Positions 33,986 to 41,941 of a stretch of 44,130 nt of DNA are shown in pieces; the stretch's first letter is position 1, and each line of letters starts with the position of its first letter. The notes under the pieces are model-generated. The model was given only the letters and a program-made list of their open reading frames with translations. It was not told where the DNA came from and searched no databases. Source of the DNA: Candidatus Nitrosopumilus sp. Lineage in GTDB: Archaea > Thermoproteota > Nitrososphaeria > Nitrososphaerales > Nitrosopumilaceae. The stretch lies in the NCBI RefSeq assembly GCF_028278985.1, contig NZ_JANQTA010000009.1, positions 1-44,130 of the forward strand, given 5' to 3'. The position numbers were made by a program, and so were the translations under genes.

Positions 33986-35443
33986 TTACTTTCCGAATGC
34001 TTCTACTTTTTCGAATGCTGCATCCATTCTTTTGTGGAGTGTCTTGTTCCATTCGTCAAATCCAGAAGGATCTTTAGGATAATCATTGTAGTGTTCTACT
34101 AACCACTGATTTTCTTTTGAAGTATATCGTAAACCGTCTGCAACTGTTTTGTTCATTGCACCCCTGATAATCATTCCAAGTTTTCCTAACCCTGAAAAGT
34201 CTGGATGTTCTCCTTTGCTAATTGCCTCAACATCCATATTTCCTAAAAAGTGCTTCATTCCGTAACTAATTTGATCATTTGTCATTTGTTGAACTAATCT
34301 TCTAAACAATTCAAGACCTGCAGTTTTGTATCCATACTCTTTAATGAAATCAAGATTGTATTCCCATAATCCTGCTTCAGAAACATCATTTGCTTCTAGA
34401 GCTTTAGCAACATTATTTCCAAGAATAGTTCCTGCAATTAATGCAGGTCCAATACCGCCAGCATCAATTGGTTTTGGCATCCAAGCTGAATCTCCAACTA
34501 ACATGTATCCGCCTGAAACCATGCAATCGTTTTGTCTCCTAACAGATACTTGGAAAATTCCTGTATTGTTATTGATGTCTTCTGGATCCTCAGATAATTT
34601 TGCATTTTTAATTACGGTATTTCTTTCAAGATATTCTTTCATTAATGATTCAACATTGTCTTTCTTTCCTAGTCTTTGATTTCTTCTTTCTAAGAGAGAT
34701 TTTTCAACACCTAGTCCGATGTTTACTTTGTCATCTGCTTTGGGGAAAACCCATCCATATCCACCAGGTGCAATATCTTGGTCTAGATGAATAATACAAT
34801 AATCTGGATCAAATTCAGTAAGATCTTTTTGTGCAGGATCAAAATACATGATGTATCTTCCAGTAGATTCCAAATCTCGTCTGTCTATTCTTTTTTCTAC
34901 TTTAGTGGAATTCTTGAGAGTGTTTCTAAGCATTGATGTTACTCCAGTAGCATCAATAACAATTTTGGCTGTCTTTTTGAAAGGTTGTTTAGTTTTATTA
35001 TCAACTCCTTGAACTCCAACTGCTTGTTGTCCTTCATAGATTAAACCAGTAAGATTAATTTCATATTCAAACTCAATTCCTATTTTTTTACATCTTTCAT
35101 TTTGAATCTCTGGAAGCTTTTGACGATTTAACATGTATCCGTCTCCATCAAATGGAATTGCAGTTTCTTTATCTGGTGAAAATGCCATTACACCTTTGAC
35201 ATCATGTTCAATTTCTGGTCTAGTCCATTGAACTTTGATTCTTTCTGCCATAAAATCAACTGCTTCTTTAGAGCAGGCATCACCACATACCCATCCAGCC
35301 AGAGATTTTCTACCTGGAAAAAATTCTGTATTTCTATCAACAACTAGAATTTTGGTATTTTGATTTGTATAATGAGCAATTGCTTGTGCAGTAATTGTTC
35401 CTGCTAGACCTCCACCTGCAACTATAACATCATAATCTGCCAC
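33986..35443 (-). CDS. FAD-dependent geranylgeranyl reductase-family protein
   Basis: The 485-residue flavoprotein starts with the dinucleotide-binding motif DVIVAGGGLAGTITAQ. It has the second FAD motif VGDSAWMPKPIDAGGIGPALIAG and GGYGWVFPKADDKVNIGLG, as in geranylgeranyl reductases. Enzymes of this family saturate the isoprenoid chains of archaeal membrane lipids or the side chains of quinones. The start GTG 35443 is supported by TTTAAATAC about 27 nt upstream on the minus strand. The C-terminal 150 residues are more variable and were not matched to a motif. Confidence 0.88.
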   Translation of the reverse strand: MADYDVIVAGGGLAGTITAQAIAHYTNQNTKILVVDRNTEFFPGRKSLAGWVCGDACSKEAVDFMAERIKVQWTRPEIEHDVKGVMAFSPDKETAIPFDGDGYMLNRQKLPEIQNERCKKIGIEFEYEINLTGLIYEGQQAVGVQGVDNKTKQPFKKTAKIVIDATGVTSMLRNTLKNSTKVEKRIDRRDLESTGRYIMYFDPAQKDLTEFDPDYCIIHLDQDIAPGGYGWVFPKADDKVNIGLGVEKSLLERRNQRLGKKDNVESLMKEYLERNTVIKNAKLSEDPEDINNNTGIFQVSVRRQNDCMVSGGYMLVGDSAWMPKPIDAGGIGPALIAGTILGNNVAKALEANDVSEAGLWEYNLDFIKEYGYKTAGLELFRRLVQQMTNDQISYGMKHFLGNMDVEAISKGEHPDFSGLGKLGMIIRGAMNKTVADGLRYTSKENQWLVEHYNDYPKDPSGFDEWNKTLHKRMDAAFEKVEAFGK

Positions 35444-35530
35444 GATAATGAGGTTCGTCTATCCGTATTTAAAATAATACCATGATCTATAGTCACTGAA
35501 ACATTCAACAATTTTTGATGATCGATTCAA

Positions 35531-35593
35531 AATGGGGTCGGTTCGTCGCGGCGTCTTCAAAGCTTTCGCTCAGACTGGAGCGGCTGTTATTTC
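35531..35593. ncRNA. GC-rich intergenic element, candidate structured RNA
   Basis: Within the 189-nt gap 35444-35632 this stretch is strikingly GC-rich against its AT-rich surroundings. It contains a hairpin CGCTC/GAGCG (35567-35571 and 35578-35582) extended by AGC/GCT across a TTT bulge. A 34-codon frame from ATG 35532 uses CGT/CGC arginine codons that are rare here, so an RNA is likelier than a peptide. Strand and identity are unresolved. It is not a tRNA and I see no SRP, RNase P or clear C/D box match. Confidence 0.35.
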
Positions 35594-35632
35594 CTCATTC
35601 CCAAGAAATTTTTTCTTTTATTCCTATTTAAT

Positions 35633-36061
35633 CTAGTTGGCTTTTTGAAAAATTTCAGTAAAAATTTTGACTGTCTCTTTTTTGTTGTATACTGGAGTGT
35701 GGATTTTCATCTTAATTGGATCTTTTTCGACAAATACTAGATTGCCTTTTACCATCTCTTGCTTTCCTAATCTCATATGAAATCTTGAATCCATAGTTCT
35801 TTCTTCAATCTCCTCAACCATTTGGTCTATTTGTTCTTTAGATAGTCTATCTAGAATTTTTTCTATCAAATTTTGAGCCTGTTTTTTAACAATTTTTGAA
35901 TTTAAGATGATTATTGGATTATCAAAATGCCCTGTTGTTTTTTGAATACTAAAATCATCTTCATTTAATTCTAGCATTTCTTCGAATGCTTGAAAAATTT
36001 TTTTGATGTCTTCTGTTGCATGAACAATTACATCAATAGTAATTTCAATTTTTTCAATCAT
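35633..36061 (-). CDS. Exosome-associated RNA-binding protein (COG1325-like)
   Basis: The 142-residue protein has an N-terminal alpha-beta domain (IEKIEITIDVIVHATEDIKKIFQAF) and an acidic helical middle (SKEQIDQMVEEIEERTMD). The C-terminal half has FHMRLGKQEMVKGNLVF and DPIKMKIHTPVY. This matches the predicted archaeal exosome-linked RNA-binding family. The gene is last in the minus-strand translation operon after eS1 (25-nt gap), which agrees with archaeal operons linking ribosome and exosome functions. No experimental role is implied by the sequence. Confidence 0.75.
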   Translation of the reverse strand: MIEKIEITIDVIVHATEDIKKIFQAFEEMLELNEDDFSIQKTTGHFDNPIIILNSKIVKKQAQNLIEKILDRLSKEQIDQMVEEIEERTMDSRFHMRLGKQEMVKGNLVFVEKDPIKMKIHTPVYNKKETVKIFTEIFQKAN

Positions 36062-36086
36062 TAATTTAAAATATCTTTTTGAAAAT

Positions 36087-36698
36087 TTATGCTTCGAGTA
36101 ATACTGTTTCTTTCTCTGCTGTTCTGATTAGTTTTACTTTTTCAAGACCAACATGTCTAACTCTGATTACTTTCTTGAATGCAGCCATGATGTCTGAATT
36201 AATTTTACTGTAACAGGTTGCTTGAACAAATTGATCAATAGTCATTTCTGGAACTGTCTTATTGATAACCTCTCTTGCAATTAATCTCAAAGCATGCTTT
36301 CTAGATGTGTTAAGTTGTCTGTGAGTTAATGCAATAATCTTGATTCTAAAGATGTAACCATCTTTTGTTTTGATATCAATAATGAAATTAATTTTTGATG
36401 AACCACGTCTAACTAAACTTCTCAAAAATTCTTTAGAATATTCAAATCGCTTGAAAATTGTTGATGCTTTCTCTCCATCTACTTTGTCAATTTGGAAATA
36501 AATTTTGTATTGATGTTGTGAAGGATCTCCTTTGAGAATATCATATAGCGTAACTTCTAAAACTCTACCTGATGCATTTTCATCATCAGTAATTGGAACA
36601 TAACCGATTGGGACATTGTTAAATGAATCTGGAGCATTCACTGTAACCCAGCGTTTTTCTCTCCACTTGTCCTTTACTCGACCTTTTCTACGTGCCAA
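36087..36698 (-). CDS. rps3ae: 30S ribosomal protein eS1 (S3Ae)
   Basis: The 203-residue basic protein begins ARRKGRVKDKWREKRWVTVNAP and contains GRVLEVTLYDI, RSLVRRGSSKINFI and the conserved KTKDGYIFRIKI. This is the archaeal/eukaryotic eS1 family. It binds 16S rRNA near the platform of the small subunit. It is encoded 40 nt downstream of serS and ahead of the exosome-linked gene, on the same strand. Confidence 0.96.
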   Translation of the reverse strand: MARRKGRVKDKWREKRWVTVNAPDSFNNVPIGYVPITDDENASGRVLEVTLYDILKGDPSQHQYKIYFQIDKVDGEKASTIFKRFEYSKEFLRSLVRRGSSKINFIIDIKTKDGYIFRIKIIALTHRQLNTSRKHALRLIAREVINKTVPEMTIDQFVQATCYSKINSDIMAAFKKVIRVRHVGLEKVKLIRTAEKETVLLEA

Positions 36699-36738
36699 TT
36701 ATTATCGACCTTTGAACCCAAAATATAAGGGTATGTTA

Positions 36739-38004
36739 CTAGATCTCTTTCTGATTTCCCATGTAACTCTGTAAAACCTGTGGAATTCTAATATGCCCAT
36801 CTTTTGTTTGGAAATTCTCCATTATGGAAACTAAAATTCTACTTGTGGCAATTAGAGTACTATTGAGAGTGTGAAGATATTGTGTATCCTCATTAGTCTT
36901 ATCTCGGAATCTAATTTTCAATCTTCTTGCTTGATAATCTAAACAGTTTGAACATGAAACAATTTCTCGATATGCATTTTGACCTGCCATCCATGCTTCA
37001 ATATCATAAGTTTTAGCTGAAACTTTTCCCATGTCTCCTGTTGACAATAACATAACTCTGTGAGGAATCTCTAATTGTTGATAGAACTCTTCAGCAATAG
37101 ATAACATTCTTTCATGTTCCTTCCACGAATCTTCTGGTCTTGTAAATACAAATTGCTCAATTTTATCAAATTGATGAACTCTGAAAATTCCTTTTTGATC
37201 CCTTCCATGTGCACCAGCTTCTTTTCTAAAACATGGGCTAACTCCAGCATATCTTAATGGGAGATCCTTTCCCTCGATAATTTCCTTTGAATGCATTGCA
37301 GCCATTGCATGTTCAGAAGTTCCAATCATGTAGAGATCTTCATCTTCAATTTTGTAGATTACTTCTTCAAAGTCATCAGCAATAACAGCTCCTTGCATTG
37401 CCTCATGGTTAATCATGTATGGTGGCTGTACAAGTGAATATTCTTTTTTTGATAAAAAGTCCAATGCATAATGAGTGAGTGACTGGTTTAGTCTAACTAA
37501 ATCATTTTTGAGATAGTAGAATCTTGCACCAGCAACCTTTGCTGCTCGTTCTAAATCAACAAGATCTAAATTTTCAGAAATGTCAATATGGTCATTTACC
37601 TTAAAATCAAAATTTGGCAAGTTTCCCCATTTTTTGATTTCTTTATTTGCACTTTCATCTGGTCCAACTGGAACAGATTCATGAATCAAATTGGGAATTG
37701 TGAATGCTAAACTAGCATATTTTTTCTCAACCTGTTCTTGTTCTCCTTCTAACTGTGTCAAGTCTGCTGAAACATTTTTCATCTCAGCTAGAATTGAAGT
37801 TGCATCTTCTCCTGCTTTCTTTTTTTGTGCAATCTCTTGTGCAACTTGATTTTTCTTTTTTCTTAACTCATCAGTTTTGATGATATACTCACGTCTTTTT
37901 TGATCCGATTCTACCAATCCATCTAAATCAAAATCCATAGCACGAGCTTTTAACATACTTTTGATGATCTCAGATTTTTCTTTGATAATTTTAGGATCAA
38001 GCAT
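36739..38004 (-). CDS. serS: Seryl-tRNA synthetase
   Basis: The 421-residue class II synthetase has the N-terminal coiled-coil tRNA-binding arm (about 25-105, rich in Lys/Glu heptads). Motif 2 is FRKEAGAHGRDQKGIFRVHQF, and motif 3 surrounds VSCSNCLDYQARRLKIRFR. It is the common bacterial-like SerRS, not the rare methanogen type. The ATG overlaps the Pcc1 stop by 1 nt, which implies translational coupling. Confidence 0.97.
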   Translation of the reverse strand: MLDPKIIKEKSEIIKSMLKARAMDFDLDGLVESDQKRREYIIKTDELRKKKNQVAQEIAQKKKAGEDATSILAEMKNVSADLTQLEGEQEQVEKKYASLAFTIPNLIHESVPVGPDESANKEIKKWGNLPNFDFKVNDHIDISENLDLVDLERAAKVAGARFYYLKNDLVRLNQSLTHYALDFLSKKEYSLVQPPYMINHEAMQGAVIADDFEEVIYKIEDEDLYMIGTSEHAMAAMHSKEIIEGKDLPLRYAGVSPCFRKEAGAHGRDQKGIFRVHQFDKIEQFVFTRPEDSWKEHERMLSIAEEFYQQLEIPHRVMLLSTGDMGKVSAKTYDIEAWMAGQNAYREIVSCSNCLDYQARRLKIRFRDKTNEDTQYLHTLNSTLIATSRILVSIMENFQTKDGHIRIPQVLQSYMGNQKEI

Positions 38005-38246
38005 TATTCAATCACCTTTAGTGCAACCTGGATATGTTCTAAAACCTCATCGATTGTTCCAACAAGATGTTTCATGTTCTTCTTACTTTCAAAATTAAAA
38101 ATTAGTTTGTTATCAACATTTTCAACATTAAGACTCAAACCTTCTGGAAAATCTACATTATCTGGCTCTAATGCTTTCTGTACGGTTTCAGCCTTTTCTT
38201 TTGATATATCATTGAGTACTACTTGTACTTGACACGTTAACGACAT
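38004..38246 (-). CDS. pcc1: KEOPS subunit Pcc1
   Basis: The 80-residue protein has the Pcc1 pattern: a beta strand, then the helix SKEKAETVQKALEPDN, then GLSLNVENVDNKLIFNFES and a final helix LVGTIDEVLEHIQVALKVIE. Pcc1 dimerises and bridges two Kae1 copies in the complex that makes t6A. The start overlaps the 3' end of the RecJ-like gene by 38 nt, and the stop overlaps serS. Kae1 and Bud32 are encoded more than 20 kb away in the window. Confidence 0.85.
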   Translation of the reverse strand: MSLTCQVQVVLNDISKEKAETVQKALEPDNVDFPEGLSLNVENVDNKLIFNFESKKNMKHLVGTIDEVLEHIQVALKVIE

Positions 38247-39630
38247 TTACTTCTAAATAATTAAGAAAGTCATCTAATTTGTCTTTAGTTATTTTTGCCC
38301 CAGCTGCAGCATCATGACCTCCTCCAACCCCATCAAATTTTTCTGCACCTGCTCTCATTAGGTCACTTAGGTTAATCTCTGATTTACATCCAAATGATTT
38401 TCTAGACGAAAACTTGATTGTGTTCTCTTCTGCTTTAGTTCTCAAAATTACAATTTTTCCCGAATTTTTTGGAGAACCTGCAATTAATGATGAGATAGTT
38501 CCTGTCATAGTTTCTGGAACAATATCTTCTCCATTTACCATTACACATGTTTCACTTTCAGAAATTCTCCATCTTTCATTTGATAAAATATTCATGTATT
38601 CTCTGATCATCTTTCTATAATCCGTCAGGATTGTCTCTCCTTCTCTTAGAATCTTGTTTCTATCCCCCATACAGACAGCCATTCCAACTCCAGATCTACT
38701 AATCCTTCCACAAGAATTCAACATGGTGGAGAATTCTCTTCCATCTCTTAAGAAACTCCGTTTATCTTCTCTTGGAAATGTGTATGTGTATCCAATTAAT
38801 TCTGACATTATCTCAGTTGCATTTTTTCCTGAGGTGAATTTTGTTATTGATTCAATTACCATTCTTTTCTCATCTTCATTTAGTTCAGCTGGAACTCTCC
38901 ATCTTCCACCTTCTTTGAGTTGGATTCCTGAGGAATTTAACACTGAAAGACAAACATCACGATTCCAGGTTAATCCCTCAATAAATGGCTGAGATGTGAA
39001 TGCTAAAGCATCTGGAAGGGGTCTGGTCTCTCTTCCAACCAAAAGTAAATCTAAATCAATTTCTACTAACCCCAAGTTTTTGGCAGTTTCAGCAATCTCA
39101 AAATTCTTTCCTGTAAATGATTTTCTTTCACCTTGGTCTTGTCTATCTCCTAATGCAGATACCACGGCAATTGAAGATAGATCTGAATTTCTCTCATCTA
39201 ATGCATTTGCTGCCAAATATGCCATTCCTCCTGCACAAATTTCCACTCCTCCATCCATTCCATATTTCCATGCATTGATGACATTTGGATTATCCATTTC
39301 GGCCTCAGGAATTTGGTGATGATCAAGGATTATCCAGTCCTCTCCCAAATTTTGATTCATCTCATGTCCAAAACCTCCTCCAAGATCAGTAACTATGTGG
39401 AAATCTCTTGAATCTGTCTTAAATGACTCTGCAACATTTTTGCTAAATTCTTTAGATGTTCTTAGAGTACATTTTGCCCCAGCTCTGATTAGGGCTTTAG
39501 TAATAATACTTCCAGATGTAAGTCCATCACAATCAATATGGGTTGTAACAGAAATTGATTTTTGTGACTTTATGCAATCCGAAACTTTGTCTTTGAAAAA
39601 CGATAGTGAATCATCAAGTGATTTTGTCAT
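38209..39630 (-). CDS. RecJ-like DHH-family phosphoesterase/exonuclease (GAN-type)
   Basis: The 473-residue protein has the DHH motifs THIDCDGLTSG (motif I), the second Asp region DLGGGFG, and ILDHHQIPEAE (DHH). The C-terminal DHHA1 domain ends with GGGHDAAAGAKI. The archaeal RecJ-like proteins act as single-strand nucleases and associate with the GINS replication factor, or degrade RNA. Archaeal homologues are often encoded beside uS15 and eS1, as here. The ATG overlaps the uS15 stop by 1 nt. Confidence 0.9.
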   Translation of the reverse strand: MTKSLDDSLSFFKDKVSDCIKSQKSISVTTHIDCDGLTSGSIITKALIRAGAKCTLRTSKEFSKNVAESFKTDSRDFHIVTDLGGGFGHEMNQNLGEDWIILDHHQIPEAEMDNPNVINAWKYGMDGGVEICAGGMAYLAANALDERNSDLSSIAVVSALGDRQDQGERKSFTGKNFEIAETAKNLGLVEIDLDLLLVGRETRPLPDALAFTSQPFIEGLTWNRDVCLSVLNSSGIQLKEGGRWRVPAELNEDEKRMVIESITKFTSGKNATEIMSELIGYTYTFPREDKRSFLRDGREFSTMLNSCGRISRSGVGMAVCMGDRNKILREGETILTDYRKMIREYMNILSNERWRISESETCVMVNGEDIVPETMTGTISSLIAGSPKNSGKIVILRTKAEENTIKFSSRKSFGCKSEINLSDLMRAGAEKFDGVGGGHDAAAGAKITKDKLDDFLNYLEVNVVNVSSTSSTQ

Positions 39631-40079
39631 TACTCTAATTGAGCAACCACGGATTTATATTTCCAGTTTTTAGGAATTCTTCCAATTTTTTTGTAATAAA
39701 CAGATAATCTGTGAACTTTAGCTTCAATCAATTCTAGAGATCTCACATTTCTTCTGTCTCCTTTGTTTGCCTTTAGGTGTTTTTGGAGACCTACTGCTTT
39801 TTTGACAATATTTTCTAGGTCTTCTGGCATCTCTGCAATAAGATCATGTTCTTCTAAAATCTCCCCAACAGTTTTCTTTGTAATTGGTTTGACTAGTGGT
39901 ATTGAATGTTGATCTCTTAATTTAATTCCAATTTGACTTGGTGTTAAACCATCTTTAGAGTATTTTACAACTAATTCTTCTACTTCTGCGGGACTTTGTG
40001 TAATCCATGAAGGTGCTCTTAGTGTTGCAGGTCTAATGGAATGTGATTTTCCATGTCTATGAGTATGCATTCGTCCCAT
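39630..40079 (-). CDS. rps15: 30S ribosomal protein uS15
   Basis: The product is about 149 residues with the archaeal N-terminal extension (MGRMHTHRHGKSHSIRP) and the S15 core, including SPAEVEELVVKYSKDGLTPSQIG, LQKHLKANKGDRRN and RLSVYYKKIGRIPKNW. ATG 40079 is chosen over TTG 40091 because the extension starts there and CGTTTAATTC lies about 27 nt upstream on the minus strand. An inverted repeat overlaps this promoter. It heads the operon uS15-RecJ-Pcc1-SerS-eS1-exosome protein. Confidence 0.95.
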   Translation of the reverse strand: MGRMHTHRHGKSHSIRPATLRAPSWITQSPAEVEELVVKYSKDGLTPSQIGIKLRDQHSIPLVKPITKKTVGEILEEHDLIAEMPEDLENIVKKAVGLQKHLKANKGDRRNVRSLELIEAKVHRLSVYYKKIGRIPKNWKYKSVVAQLE

Positions 40080-40089
40080 ATTTTGGCTC

Positions 40090-40105
40090 AATTCTGAGCA
40101 GAATT
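40090..40105 (-). promoter_or_regulatory. Inverted repeat over the uS15 operon promoter
   Basis: AATTCTG (40090-40096) and CAGAATT (40099-40105) form a perfect 7-bp palindrome with the 2-nt centre AG. It spans from the TATA-like box (about 40101-40110) towards the start at 40079, where a repressor would block transcription. Confidence 0.45.
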
Positions 40106-40116
40106 AAACGTTACTT

Positions 40117-40129
40117 ATGCTGATCTCGT
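40117..40129. repeat. 13-nt direct repeat ATGCTGATCTCGT, copy 1
   Basis: Exact copy of 40602-40614. It lies between the uS15 promoter and the promoter of the small membrane protein at 40204 (TTTTAATAAG at 40162-40171). Confidence 0.6.
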
Positions 40130-40203
40130 ACATTTTTCAAAAATTGAGGGACAGACTAAAGTTTTAATAAGTACTCTGGCTTCAAAACGAACAGGTAAAC
40201 GGT

Positions 40204-40536
40204 ATGAATACAAAAGTACTATTAACAGCAACCATGCTATCTGTATTTTTCTTCGGTGCCATCGGTGCAGCTTCAGTTGCATTCGCTCAATACATGGGCA
40301 ACGTTGGTGACTCTGGAGAAACCGGATCATATACCTTAGAGGAAGCACTTGAGATTCAACGTAGAAGAATCGAAGCTGCTGAAGCAAATCCATCATCTGG
40401 TTCAGGAACTCCATATCTTGATGCAAGTGGTGTCGTAGGTGCCTCAGTTATTGCTGGTGCAGTCTTTGGTGGTATTGCAGGAGCTTTCTTCATTAGAGGA
40501 AGATCTGGCAAATACGCAGCAATGGGAAGAGGATAA
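40204..40536 (+). CDS. Small secreted/membrane protein near amo, candidate extra AMO subunit
   Basis: The 110-residue protein has an N-terminal signal or membrane segment (about 4-28, ending SVAFA), a short soluble helical part with EEALEIQRRRIEAAEANP, and a second membrane segment (about 78-96, VVGASVIAGAVFGGIAGAFF) followed by RGRSGKYA. The 5' codon use resembles highly expressed genes. From established knowledge, archaeal AMO contains small subunits AmoX, AmoY and AmoZ in addition to A, B and C; this gene is a candidate by size, topology and location, but I cannot confirm it. TTTTAATAAG lies about 37 nt before the ATG. Confidence 0.7.
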   Translation: MNTKVLLTATMLSVFFFGAIGAASVAFAQYMGNVGDSGETGSYTLEEALEIQRRRIEAAEANPSSGSGTPYLDASGVVGASVIAGAVFGGIAGAFFIRGRSGKYAAMGRG

Positions 40537-40601
40537 ACAAACCTCATTTTTCTCTTATTTTATTATCTATCACTTAGTGTCAACTAGGTTTAATTTTGTA
40601 A

Positions 40602-40614
40602 ATGCTGATCTCGT
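40602..40614. repeat. 13-nt direct repeat ATGCTGATCTCGT, copy 2
   Basis: Exact copy of 40117-40129, placed about 24 nt upstream of the TATA box TATATATC (40638-40645) of the 89-residue membrane protein gene. Confidence 0.6.
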
Positions 40615-40637
40615 CTTTTCTGAGAATAAAGGAAATG

Positions 40638-40645
40638 TATATATC
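40638..40645 (+). promoter_or_regulatory. TATA box of the 89-residue membrane protein gene
   Basis: TATATATC is centred about 27 nt before ATG 40668, predicting a leaderless mRNA. The core is close to those of amoC (TTTATATC) and amoA (TTTATATAC). Confidence 0.6.
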
Positions 40646-40667
40646 GCACAAATAGAGCCAAAATATC

Positions 40668-40937
40668 ATGACTCCTATCGTAGGAACTTTCCTAAGCATC
40701 CTGTCATCACTTACAGGACAATTAGGACCAAACTATGATCCATTATTCTACGATGTAATGATTTACATCTTTGGAACCATGATGTTTACAGTTTTCCTTC
40801 TAGGAATTATTGCATTCTGGTTACGTGTTCACGGATGGGCATACAAAGACAACCGTGAAAGATGGGTCGACGAGTTGGACAGACACTTTGAAAGAGAAGG
40901 TATTGGTCTGATTCCAGACAACGGAAAATACTGGTAA
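40668..40937 (+). CDS. Small single-pass membrane protein near amo, candidate extra AMO subunit
   Basis: The 89-residue protein has an amphipathic N-terminus (TPIVGTFLSILSSLTGQLG), one long transmembrane helix (about 28-51, DVMIYIFGTMMFTVFLLGII) and a charged C-terminal domain with WAYKDNRERWVDELDRHFER. The promoter is strong and well spaced. Size, membrane topology and proximity to amoB/C/X/A make it a candidate for AmoY or AmoZ, the accessory subunits known in archaeal AMO. No motif proves this. The neighbour at 40204 shares a 13-nt upstream repeat with it. Confidence 0.75.
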   Translation: MTPIVGTFLSILSSLTGQLGPNYDPLFYDVMIYIFGTMMFTVFLLGIIAFWLRVHGWAYKDNRERWVDELDRHFEREGIGLIPDNGKYW

Positions 40938-41024
40938 AACAACTTCCTTTCTTTTCATTATTTTTAATCTCTATACCTTAGTTCATGCAAAATTTTTTTG
41001 GATTTTTACGAAGTCCGAAATTGC

Positions 41025-41546
41025 TTATTGTTCTGGCAAGAAGTCTTTGTCTTTGGATGTATCGTAATCTTTTGATGTGAATTCAGCCTTGTAGTGATAT
41101 CCTTCTTGAAGTGGATGGTTGATGAAATGAGGTGATTCTTTTCCATTCACGTACATTGTAGATTTACTCTGATCCATGTCTCTTAGAGGGAAATCCCACA
41201 TCCACAAAAAGTGTCCAATTTCAAAGGGATATTCTTCTATCCATTCAGCATAAATGGTACCATCATCTGTAAGTGTATACATTGTCCTATGACATTCCCC
41301 TTCGTTAATTCCAATGTTTGCTGGAATGTCTGCTTTTTGACCATCGATAATCAGTTCTAATGTTGCCTTGATTTTGTAAGGAGTATCTCTATCATTTATG
41401 CAGACTTTCAATGGGTTATCTGAATTGGCCATTTGCTGAATTGTTGAACTGGCAGCAGCAACTGAAATTCCAATCACTGCAGTAATAATTAGGAACTTGA
41501 TTGTTTTCTTCCTTTTGTGAGGATCATTAGTTCCTGGCCAAATCAT
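41025..41546 (-). CDS. Membrane-anchored extracellular protein of unknown function
   Basis: The 173-residue protein has a Lys/Arg-rich start (DPHKRKKTIK), one N-terminal transmembrane segment (about 16-35) and an outside domain with two cysteines (VCINDRDTPY and GECHRTMYT), which may pair. The domain is beta-rich, and the phrase ATLELIIDGQKADIPANIGINEG looks Ig-like or cupredoxin-like, though no copper-ligand set is visible. I do not recognise a family. It lies between the candidate AMO accessory genes and amoB, on the amoB strand, 38 nt after another small unknown gene. Confidence 0.65.
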   Translation of the reverse strand: MIWPGTNDPHKRKKTIKFLIITAVIGISVAAASSTIQQMANSDNPLKVCINDRDTPYKIKATLELIIDGQKADIPANIGINEGECHRTMYTLTDDGTIYAEWIEEYPFEIGHFLWMWDFPLRDMDQSKSTMYVNGKESPHFINHPLQEGYHYKAEFTSKDYDTSKDKDFLPEQ

Positions 41547-41584
41547 GTGATTTTTCTAAGTCAGATTCCTTAAAGTCCTTTCTC

Positions 41585-41899
41585 TTATTCGTACATAATT
41601 TCAATTGTATCGAGCTTATCCTGATTATCAGCCAGAAAATACGTAATTTCATCTGAATCAATTTCAAGCCATTCTGATTCCCCTGAAAATGGGAGATAGT
41701 CTTCAACAAATAGATCTCCTGGACCTGTCATTCTTACAACAACCTTCTCGTTTTTTGGTTGAATCTCAAATGGCAATTTTAGAACTTTACCTCTTCTTTG
41801 ATTTTGAATATTTACTTTGTATTGATCTGAACGAAATTCAACCTCGCCGAAAAAATAACTTTGAAAAATATCTAGTTTGGTTACTTTGAAACTTAGCAT
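41585..41899 (-). CDS. Small beta-rich protein of unknown function
   Basis: The 104-residue product has no signal or membrane segment and is dominated by predicted beta strands (FGEVEFRSDQYKVNI, KLPFEIQPKNEKVVVRMTG). The C-terminus is acidic. The style resembles the unknown gene at 7778-8128. It lies downstream of amoB on the minus strand, separated by 95 nt that hold a hairpin, and probably has its own promoter (TTTTATC near 41924-41930). Confidence 0.55.
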   Translation of the reverse strand: MLSFKVTKLDIFQSYFFGEVEFRSDQYKVNIQNQRRGKVLKLPFEIQPKNEKVVVRMTGPGDLFVEDYLPFSGESEWLEIDSDEITYFLADNQDKLDTIEIMYE

Positions 41900-41941
41900 A
41901 TTTTCAGTATTGATTTCTAGAAGATAAAACTTAGTTTGTTA

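Noticed and set aside
33945-34052. N-terminal extension of the MoxR ATPase to ATG 34052
   Set aside because: It reads through the conserved end of the reductase gene out of frame; a TATA-like box sits 29 nt before TTG 33944. Not fully excluded.
35540-35600. C/D box RNA on the minus strand of the GC-rich island
   Set aside because: ATGAGGA and CTGA occur, but the C' and D boxes deviate and the spacing is too long for a typical archaeal C/D guide.
35532-35636. 34-codon frame across the GC-rich island
   Set aside because: Codon choice (CGT, CGC) is unlike this genome and the island looks like structured RNA; kept only as a candidate RNA.
38414-39673. Several plus-strand frames opposite the RecJ-like gene
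   Set aside because: The minus-strand protein carries clear DHH and DHHA1 motifs; the opposite frames are shadows without motifs.
40439-40738. 99-codon plus-strand frame joining the two small membrane protein genes
   Set aside because: It overlaps both genes out of frame and covers the promoter of the second; composition is non-coding.
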